Made by a program: the position numbers and the translations under genes. Source: an uncultured Oscillospiraceae bacterium (GTDB taxonomy: Bacteria; Bacillota; Clostridia; Oscillospirales; Oscillospiraceae). Taken from it: DNA of 6,849 bases. Below, piece by piece: positions 1 through 5,935 of this stretch. Below the pieces are notes generated by a model. It saw only the letters and a list, made by a program, of their open reading frames with translations, was not told the origin of the DNA and did no database searches. The stretch is taken from positions 1 to 6,849 of the forward strand of contig CAKTXA010000053.1 of NCBI GenBank assembly GCA_934631005.1. Reading direction: 5' to 3'. How positions within the stretch are numbered: position 1 is the stretch's first letter; every line of letters starts with the position of its first letter.

Positions 1-2
1 CG

Positions 3-74
3 GATGAGGGCCGGGGAGCACTTGCGAATAGCTTAGCAGTTGTACCAAAACGCAACTGCTCCCCGACCCTCATC
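3..74. repeat. Long imperfect palindrome (intergenic repeat-like element)
   Basis: Positions 3-26 and 51-74 are inverted copies of each other: 22 of 24 positions pair, with mismatches at 11:66 and 21:56, leaving a 24-nt loop. An alternative inner stem of 8 perfect pairs (35-42 with 53-60) competes with part of the outer one. No protein-like reading frame covers it. It lies beyond the pyrG terminator, close to the window edge, so a larger element could continue to the left. From memory it resembles the palindromic intergenic elements scattered through gut Clostridia genomes, but copy number cannot be seen here. Confidence 0.6.
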
Positions 75-75
75 A

Positions 76-108
76 GTCGCCTGCGGCGACAGCTTCCCCC
101 AGGGGAAG
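76..108. repeat. Two short stem-loops next to the long palindrome
   Basis: A 5-bp stem (76-80 with 86-90, loop CTGCG) is followed by a 7-bp inverted repeat (93-99 with 102-108, only 2 nt between the arms). The combination of a GTCGC-loop-GCGAC hairpin and CTTCCCC..GGGGAAG looks like the body of a dispersed Clostridia intergenic repeat. That resemblance is recalled and was not tested. There is no coding potential, and the stretch from 109 to 163 holds only a minor CGGCA-C-TGCCG inverted repeat at 128-138. Confidence 0.45.
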
Positions 109-163
109 GTATGGGGCCTCAGTAAATCGGCACTGCCGCAAAAGAACGATGGTGCATACCAGC

Positions 164-183
164 GGGAGGGGCAAGCCCCTCCC
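164..183. repeat. GC-rich inverted repeat, 9-bp arms
   Basis: GGGAGGGGC (164-172) and GCCCCTCCC (175-183) are perfect inverted copies separated by AA. There is no T-run on either side, so it is not an intrinsic terminator. It sits in the same non-coding repeat block as its neighbours and probably belongs to a composite repeat. Confidence 0.5.
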
Positions 184-211
184 CTACGGCATCCCGGGTG
201 GTGCGGTGTGC

Positions 212-233
212 GGGCCGATGTGGTCATCGGCCC
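212..233. repeat. Inverted repeat GGGCCGATG-TGGT-CATCGGCCC
   Basis: The two 9-bp arms (212-220 and 225-233) are perfect complements around a 4-nt loop, followed by CTACAAAA. Read on the minus strand it directly follows the T-run of the pyrG terminator. The TGTAGGGGCCGATG edge is one I recall as a common dispersed intergenic motif in gut Clostridia; this was not verified. It could act as a back-up hairpin behind the terminator or simply be the end of an inserted repeat. Confidence 0.5.
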
Positions 234-237
234 CTAC

Positions 238-270
238 AAAAAACTCCCCGGGAGGTGATTTCCCGGGGAG
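238..270 (-). terminator. Intrinsic terminator of pyrG
   Basis: On the minus strand the sequence a few bases after the pyrG stop codon forms a perfect 10-bp GC-rich stem (270-261 with 253-244) with a 7-nt loop. It is followed immediately by six T (243-238). Placement, stem strength and T-run are all typical of a Rho-independent terminator. The T-run also borders the inverted repeat at 212-233, so repeat and terminator abut. Confidence 0.9.
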
Positions 271-276
271 CTTGCT

Positions 277-1875
277 TTATTTTTCCTCCGCCTTCAGTGC
301 GGCGGCTACGAAGCCCTGGAAGAGGGGGTGGGGGCGGTTCGGGCGGCTTTTGAATTCGGGGTGGAACTGGGCGCCGACGAACCACGGGTGCTGCGGGTTT
401 TCCACGATCTCCACGAGTGAGCCGTCGGGAGACAGGCCCGCCAGCCGCAGGCCAGCCTGCTCAAAGTCCGCGCGGTAGGCGTTGTTGAACTCATAGCGGT
501 GGCGGTGGCGCTCGGAGATGTCCTTTGCGCCGTAGAGCTGCCGGGAGATGGAGTCGTCCGCCAGCGTGCAGGGATATTTGCCGAGCCGCATCGTGCCACC
601 CTTGGCGTGCACGCCGACCTGATCGAGCATGAGGTCGATGACCGGGTGGGGCGTGGTCTCGGAGAATTCGGAGCTGTGCGCGTCCGCCCAGCCGATGACG
701 TGGCGGGCAAATTCGATGACGGCGATCTGCATGCCCAGGCAGATGCCGAGATACGGCACGCCCTGCTCGCGCGCGTACTGCGCGGCGACGATCATGCCTT
801 CGATGCCGCGGTCACCGAAGCCGCCGGGGATGAGCACGCCGCTGCAGCCGCAGAGCGTCTCGCGGACGGTCTCGGGCGTGAGCGTCTCCGACTCGACCCA
901 CTGGATCTCGACCTGCGCGCCGAGCGCCGTGCCGGCGTGGAAGAGCGACTCGACCACGCTCAGATACGCGTCGTGCAGGCCGGTGTATTTGCCGACAAGG
1001 GCGATCTTCACGGGGCGGTGCGCCTCGTGGATGCGCCCGACGAGCGCGCGCCACTCGGACAGCTCCGGCTCGCCGCAGGCAAGGCCCAGCTTGCGGCAGA
1101 CCACGCGGCACAGCCCCTCGCGCTCCAGCAGCAGCGGCACCTCATACAGCGTGGAGGCCGTGAGATTGGCGATGACGCAGTCCGGCTCCACATTGCAGAA
1201 CAGCGCCAGCTTCTGGCGAATATCGTCGGGGATGGGGCTGTCGGTGCGGCAGACGAGCACATCCGGCTGGATGCCGACGGACAGCAGCTCCTTGACCGAG
1301 TGCTGCGTGGGCTTGCTTTTGAGCTCCCCGCTGCCGGGGATGGAGACGATGAGCGGCACGTGGATATACAGCACATTCTCGCGGCCCTTGTCGGTCGCGA
1401 CCTGGCGGATGGCTTCGAGGAACGGCTGGCTCTCAATGTCGCCGACGGTGCCGCCGATCTCGGTGATGACCACGTCGGCCGTGCCGTCGTCCATGGCGTA
1501 GATGCGGTGCTTTATTTCGTTGGTGATGTGCGGGATGATCTGGACGGTCTTACCAAGGTAGCCGCCCTCGCGCTCGCGGTTGAGGACGCTCCAGAACACC
1601 TTGCCGGAGGAGACGGAGCACTTGCCGTCGAGCGTTTCGTCGACAAAGCGCTCATAGTGGCCAAGGTCCAGGTCGGTCTCCGCGCCGTCGTCGGTCACGA
1701 ACACCTCGCCGTGCTGATAGGGGCTCATCGTGCCGGGGTCCACATTAAAATAGGGGTCGAATTTCTGATTTTTGACGCGCAGGCCGCACTGGCGCAACAG
1801 CCGGCCGAGCGACGCCGCGCAGATGCCCTTGCCAAGGCCCGACACCACGCCGCCGGTGACGAAAATATACTTCAT
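277..1875 (-). CDS. pyrG: CTP synthase (glutamine-hydrolysing)
   Basis: This cytosolic enzyme makes CTP from UTP, ATP and glutamine, the last step of pyrimidine nucleotide synthesis. The 532-residue product is normal full length. The N-terminal synthetase domain (about 1-266) begins KYIFVTGGVVSGLGKG, containing the ATP loop (residues 8-17), followed by the family block DPYFNVDPGTMSPYQHGEVF and the ELKSKPTQ nucleotide-binding segment (184-191). The C-terminal class I glutamine amidotransferase domain (about 290-532) has Cys379 in GICLGMQ and His505/Glu507 in FHPEF, so the catalytic triad is complete. I chose the ATG at 1873-1875 because AAGGAG lies 9 nt before it and the family N-terminus starts there; the ATG 27 nt further upstream would place the ribosome binding site inside the gene. 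It is transcribed alone, divergent from the str operon, with its own promoter and terminator. The initially transcribed region lacks the GGGC start used for CTP-sensing reiterative transcription at Bacillus subtilis pyrG. Confidence 0.97.
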   Translation of the reverse strand: MKYIFVTGGVVSGLGKGICAASLGRLLRQCGLRVKNQKFDPYFNVDPGTMSPYQHGEVFVTDDGAETDLDLGHYERFVDETLDGKCSVSSGKVFWSVLNREREGGYLGKTVQIIPHITNEIKHRIYAMDDGTADVVITEIGGTVGDIESQPFLEAIRQVATDKGRENVLYIHVPLIVSIPGSGELKSKPTQHSVKELLSVGIQPDVLVCRTDSPIPDDIRQKLALFCNVEPDCVIANLTASTLYEVPLLLEREGLCRVVCRKLGLACGEPELSEWRALVGRIHEAHRPVKIALVGKYTGLHDAYLSVVESLFHAGTALGAQVEIQWVESETLTPETVRETLCGCSGVLIPGGFGDRGIEGMIVAAQYAREQGVPYLGICLGMQIAVIEFARHVIGWADAHSSEFSETTPHPVIDLMLDQVGVHAKGGTMRLGKYPCTLADDSISRQLYGAKDISERHRHRYEFNNAYRADFEQAGLRLAGLSPDGSLVEIVENPQHPWFVGAQFHPEFKSRPNRPHPLFQGFVAAALKAEEK

Positions 1876-1884
1876 GTTCCGCAG

Positions 1885-1890
1885 CTCCTT
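1885..1890 (-). promoter_or_regulatory. Ribosome binding site that sets the pyrG start
   Basis: AAGGAG on the minus strand lies 9 nt before the ATG at 1875-1873. It falls inside the longer open frame that begins at 1902, which argues against that upstream ATG. Confidence 0.85.
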
Positions 1891-1936
1891 CCCACAATAC
1901 AAAAACTTCCGTGTCCAAATAAAAAATACGCTCCGT

Positions 1937-1966
1937 ATTGTACTGCGGCGGGGCAGCGTGCGTCAA
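1937..1966 (-). promoter_or_regulatory. Probable sigma-A promoter of pyrG
   Basis: On the minus strand TTGACG (1966-1961) and TACAAT (1942-1937) are separated by 18 nt, with five of six consensus matches in each box. Transcription should start near 1932-1929, giving a leader of about 55 nt. An AATACG-GAG-CGTATT inverted repeat (1939-1925) followed by a T-run overlaps the -10 box and start site. It would be only partly transcribed, so I do not call it an attenuator. Confidence 0.65.
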
Positions 1967-2052
1967 TTATTCAGTTTTACAGATATTTTTGCCCCCATTT
2001 TCCGGAAAAACTGTGCGCTGCTACGAAATTTCGGAAGAAAGTGAAATAGTTC
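1967..2052. other. Upstream flank of pyrG with two short palindromes
   Basis: No gene is seen. The stretch contains a perfect 12-nt palindrome, TTTTCCGGAAAA (1998-2009), and a 10-nt one, CGAAATTTCG (2024-2033). Both lie upstream of the pyrG -35 box. Either could be an operator for a dimeric regulator, but short AT-rich palindromes occur by chance and nothing else supports a role. Confidence 0.25.
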
Positions 2053-2081
2053 TTGCGTTTTCTTCCTGAAAGTGGTACAGT
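2053..2081 (+). promoter_or_regulatory. Weak candidate promoter in the pyrG-rplGB gap
   Basis: TTGCGT (2053-2058) and TACAGT (2076-2081) are spaced by exactly 17 nt, with four of six consensus matches in each box. A start near 2088 would feed the terminator at 2144-2182. It overlaps the sequence that could fold into a three-way junction, so both ideas cannot be right in full. Confidence 0.3.
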
Positions 2082-2182
2082 TGACTCGTACCCACCTCTG
2101 GAGAAGTGCGCCCACTGGGCGTTTTCAGGGGCGCGGCGGCGCGATGCCACACCGGAGCGGCTGCTTTCGGCGTGGCGTTTTT
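2063..2182 (+). ncRNA. Candidate structured RNA or attenuated leader of unknown family
   Basis: The plus-strand sequence can form a compact three-way junction. Stem 1 pairs 2065-2071 with 2123-2129 (7 bp). Stem 2 follows with no gap, pairing 2072-2078 with 2088-2095 (7 bp, one bulged C at 2091). Stem 3 is CGCCC-ACT-GGGCG at 2109-2121. A GC hairpin (2131-2142) and an intrinsic terminator follow. I recognise no known riboswitch, 6S, SRP or tmRNA signature. The region could be an independent small RNA or a leader whose read-through enters the str operon. The boundaries are guesses and the fold has not been energy-tested. Confidence 0.3.
2144..2182 (+). terminator. Plus-strand intrinsic terminator with no gene before it
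   Basis: GCCAC (2146-2150) pairs with GTGGC (2172-2176) and CCG (2152-2154) with CGG (2168-2170), with one A/C mismatch between them and a small AGC/GCT helix in the loop. After one G come five T (2178-2182). The minus strand has no T-run, so the signal works in one direction only. The nearest upstream gene, pyrG, points the other way, which implies a plus-strand transcript starting in the gap. Confidence 0.6.
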
Positions 2183-2201
2183 CTCGCGGCCGCGGACGGG
2201 T

Positions 2202-2225
2202 GTCTTTGTAGGATATGACAAAGAC
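2202..2225 (+). other. Perfect 8-bp stem-loop upstream of the str promoter
   Basis: GTCTTTGT (2202-2209) and ACAAAGAC (2218-2225) are exact complements around an 8-nt loop, AGGATATG. CTGTTTT follows, so it could be a weak second terminator behind the one at 2144-2182. It could equally be a DNA-level operator about 60 bp upstream of the str -35 box. The sequence does not decide. Confidence 0.35.
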
Positions 2226-2286
2226 CTGTTTTGCCTGCAATTGTAGGGAAAACGGAAAATTTTCTTTGCGGAATCGACAATTCCTG

Positions 2287-2315
2287 TTGACTGTGTTCGT
2301 CAATTCTGCTATAAT
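2287..2315 (+). promoter_or_regulatory. Strong sigma-A promoter of the str operon
   Basis: TTGACT (2287-2292), a 17-nt spacer, and a perfect TATAAT (2310-2315) preceded by TG at 2307-2308 make a near-consensus extended -10 promoter. Transcription should start near 2322. The 39-nt leader can form a 6-bp hairpin (2325-2330 with 2335-2340, loop TATA). An overlapping alternative, CGCA/TGCG (2337-2340 with 2344-2347), ends just before the rplGB ribosome binding site. A/T-rich sequence at 2256-2286 could act as an UP element. Confidence 0.88.
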
Positions 2316-2360
2316 TCAAGTCTGTGTGGGTATACCCGCAGTCTGCGCGGAGGGAACACG

Positions 2361-2603
2361 ATGCTGGAAGAACTGAAGCAGAGCAATAAGGTCGTCGGCA
2401 TCAAACAGCTCCGCCGCGCACTCGCAGGCGGCAAAGCCCAAAAGGTCTTTCTGGCGGCGGACGCCGATCCGGCGCTGACAGAGCCCATCGCACAGCTCTG
2501 CGCCGAAGGCGGCGTAGCTTGCGAAACGGTGCAGACCATGCGCGCGCTCGGCGCGGCGTGCGGCATCAGTGTGGGCGCGGCCGCGGCCGCGATCCTCGCC
2601 TGA
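2361..2603 (+). CDS. rplGB: L7Ae-family kink-turn RNA-binding protein (YbxF-like)
   Basis: This small cytosolic RNA-binding protein of the L7Ae/L30e/S12e/Gadd45 family is 80 residues long, against 82 for Bacillus subtilis YbxF. Visible family features are the early G-x-KQ segment (residues 13-16), ADADP (33-37), and the C-terminal LGAACGISVGAA block (63-74), which in relatives forms the loop facing the kink-turn. GGAGGG lies 6 nt before the ATG. It is the first gene of the operon, 100 nt before rpsL, the position it holds in Firmicutes, where it normally sits between rpoC and rpsL. Relatives bind kink-turn RNA in vitro, but their cellular role is unsettled and the protein is not essential in B. 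subtilis. Family assignment is firm; function is known only in general terms. Confidence 0.93.
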   Translation: MLEELKQSNKVVGIKQLRRALAGGKAQKVFLAADADPALTEPIAQLCAEGGVACETVQTMRALGAACGISVGAAAAAILA

Positions 2604-2703
2604 GCGCCCCAATTTCCGGTCCCAACGGAATATCTTTGATATTTCGGGATATGATAAACGCTGTGTATGCAGCCACCATTTGAGAAAGGAGGAACCAGTT
2701 TTT

Positions 2704-3126
2704 ATGCCTACTTTTAACCAGCTCGTGAGAAAGGGCAGAGAGCAGCTGACGTCCAAGTCCACCGCTCCGGCTCTGCAGAAGGGCATCAACACGCTGAAGA
2801 ACCGCGCGACGGACCTGTCGTCCCCGCAGAAGAGAGGCGTGTGCACCGCCGTTCGTACCACGACCCCGAAGAAGCCGAACTCCGCTCTGCGTAAGATCGC
2901 CCGTGTGCGTCTGACCAACGGCTACGAAGTTTCCGCTTACATTCCCGGCGTCGGTCACAACCTGCAGGAGCACTCTGTCGTGCTGATCCGCGGCGGTCGT
3001 GTGAAGGACCTGCCTGGCGTTCGTTACCACATCATCCGTGGTACGCTCGATACCCAGGGCGTTCAGGGCCGTATGCAGTCCCGCTCGAAGTACGGTGCGA
3101 AGAAGCCCAAGGCCGGCAAGAAGTAA
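2704..3126 (+). CDS. rpsL: Small ribosomal subunit protein S12 (uS12)
   Basis: S12 sits at the decoding centre of the 30S subunit and controls accuracy of tRNA selection. The 140-residue product is close to the 138 residues of B. subtilis S12, including the internal stretch (about 25-40) that the E. coli protein lacks. Hallmarks are SSPQKRGVCT (39-48), TTPKKPNSALRK (53-64), GHNLQEHSVVLIRGGRVKDLPGVRYH (84-109) and the basic C-terminus. The lysines where streptomycin-resistance changes arise in other bacteria are unmutated (Lys56 and Lys101, matching classical K42 and K87), and Asp102, the methylthiolated residue in E. coli, is present. CTAVRT at 47-52, where E. coli has CTRVYT, is a variant I associate with Clostridia. 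I chose the ATG at 2704 because AAAGGAGG (2685-2692) lies 11 nt before it and MPTFNQLVRKG is the family start; the longer open frame from 2569 is spurious. Confidence 0.98.
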   Translation: MPTFNQLVRKGREQLTSKSTAPALQKGINTLKNRATDLSSPQKRGVCTAVRTTTPKKPNSALRKIARVRLTNGYEVSAYIPGVGHNLQEHSVVLIRGGRVKDLPGVRYHIIRGTLDTQGVQGRMQSRSKYGAKKPKAGKK

Positions 3127-3153
3127 TTTTTGCGGCACAAAACAACAGCATTT

Positions 3154-3238
3154 TGCCTTTTGCAAGGCAGCGCCTTGCTAAGAGTTTTTTATAGATCAAA
3201 AACCTCTTGGCAGGCACACAACGGAAACGCACTTTCCG
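3154..3238 (+). promoter_or_regulatory. Hairpin cluster in the rpsL-rpsG gap
   Basis: The 151-nt gap holds four hairpins. A pairs 3154-3159 with 3164-3169 (6 bp). B pairs 3162-3168 with 3172-3178 (7 bp, loop AGC). C pairs 3177-3184 with 3204-3211 and 3185-3189 with 3198-3202 (13 bp including one G-U, with a bulged C at 3203). D pairs 3222-3227 with 3233-3238 (6 bp). A and B exclude each other, B and C share two bases, and C buries the six T at 3185-3190 that would serve as a terminator run. In E. coli, S7 represses translation by binding the rpsL-rpsG intercistronic RNA. Whether this structure does the same is inference. Read-through is required, since rpsG, fusA and possibly tuf depend on it. 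Confidence 0.45.
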
Positions 3239-3262
3239 AAGTACCTATGAAATCATTCTATG

Positions 3263-3270
3263 AAGGAGGG
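3263..3270 (+). promoter_or_regulatory. Ribosome binding site that sets the GTG start of rpsG
   Basis: AAGGAGGG ends 7 nt before the GTG at 3278. An in-frame ATG at 3260 lies before this site and would make the site itself coding, so it is not the start. Confidence 0.9.
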
Positions 3271-3277
3271 AAGCAAA

Positions 3278-3748
3278 GTGCCCAGAAGAGGTAATGTTCC
3301 CAAAAGAGAAGTATTGCCGGATCCGATCTACGGCTCTGTTCTGGTGACCAAGCTCGTCAACAGCATCATGCTCGACGGCAAAAAGGGCGTGGCACAGAAG
3401 GTCGTGTACGGTGCATTCCAGATCGTGGAAGAAAAGACCGGCAAATCCGGGCTGGAGGCTTTCCAGCAGGCGATGGAAAACATCATGCCTGCCGTGGAGG
3501 TCAAGACCCGCCGCGTCGGCGGCGCCAACTATCAGGTGCCGATCGAGGTCCGTCCGGCAAGACGCCAGACCCTCGGCCTGCGCTGGCTGACCAACTACAG
3601 CCGCAACAGAAGCGAGAAGACCATGAAAGAGCGCCTCGCCGGCGAGATCATGGATGCCTGCAACAACACCGGCTCCGCTGTCAAGAAGCGTGAAGACACG
3701 CACAAGATGGCTGAGGCGAACAAGGCGTTCTCGCACTTCCGCTGGTAA
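3278..3748 (+). CDS. rpsG: Small ribosomal subunit protein S7 (uS7)
   Basis: S7 is the primary binder that nucleates assembly of the 30S head and lies near the E site. Starting at GTG the protein is 156 residues, the usual bacterial length. It opens PRRGNVPKREVLPDPIYGS and contains the conserved KVVYGAF (41-47), TRRVGGANYQVPIEVRP (77-93), LRWL (101-104) and the terminal ANKAFSHFRW. The GTG start is chosen because a strong ribosome binding site lies 7 nt before it and the family begins MPRRG; the in-frame ATG 18 nt upstream adds six residues foreign to the family. The gene follows rpsL by 151 nt of hairpin-rich RNA and precedes fusA by only 18 nt, so it is probably cotranscribed with fusA. In E. 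coli S7 is the repressor of its own operon; no equivalent is proven for Clostridia. Confidence 0.97.
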   Translation: MPRRGNVPKREVLPDPIYGSVLVTKLVNSIMLDGKKGVAQKVVYGAFQIVEEKTGKSGLEAFQQAMENIMPAVEVKTRRVGGANYQVPIEVRPARRQTLGLRWLTNYSRNRSEKTMKERLAGEIMDACNNTGSAVKKREDTHKMAEANKAFSHFRW

Positions 3749-3766
3749 CCTGAAAAGGAGTGCGCA

Positions 3767-5842
<2,076 letters not shown>

Positions 5843-5853
5843 CGAAAAAGCTC

Positions 5854-5882
5854 TTGTCAAACGCGAAAAGTTCGTGTATGAT
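5854..5882 (+). promoter_or_regulatory. Probable internal promoter for tuf
   Basis: TTGTCA (5854-5859) and TATGAT (5877-5882) are separated by 17 nt, with five of six consensus matches in each box, in the 93-nt gap after fusA. The start would fall near 5889, giving a leader of about 47 nt. No terminator is visible between fusA and tuf, so this would add to operon read-through. EF-Tu is needed in excess over other translation factors, which makes extra transcription plausible. Confidence 0.65.
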
Positions 5883-5935
5883 GAAGAGGCTACGGAAATG
5901 TTTGAAAACCACCCAAATTAAGGAGGATTTAATCA

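Noticed and set aside
33..258. Small open frames on both strands through the repeat block at the left edge.
   Set aside because: They run through palindromic repeats, have no convincing ribosome binding site and give proteins without recognisable features.
1876..1936. CTP-sensing reiterative-transcription attenuator in the pyrG leader.
   Set aside because: The leader lacks the GGGC start and the downstream terminator hairpin that define this mechanism in B. subtilis.
499..2049. A 516-codon open frame on the plus strand opposite pyrG.
   Set aside because: Its protein is a low-complexity Asp/Ala/Val/Leu-rich shadow of GC-rich codons on the other strand and has no recognisable domain. It overlaps pyrG almost entirely and runs through the pyrG promoter.
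2144..2218. A 24-codon open frame starting with ATG in the pyrG-rplGB gap.
   Set aside because: It lies within the terminator stem, has no good ribosome binding site and has no recognisable peptide features.
2322..2360. A kink-turn in the rplGB leader that would let the L7Ae protein repress itself.
   Set aside because: The leader hairpins lack the three-nucleotide bulge flanked by tandem G-A pairs that defines a kink-turn.
2629..2643. AATATC-TTT-GATATT hairpin between rplGB and rpsL, as a possible terminator.
   Set aside because: The stem is short and entirely A/T-rich apart from one pair, and no T-run follows. Termination here would cut off rpsL and the rest of the operon.
2636..2655. TTGATA and TATGAT before rpsL, as a possible promoter.
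   Set aside because: The two boxes are only 8 nt apart, and no acceptable -35 box lies 16-18 nt before TATGAT.
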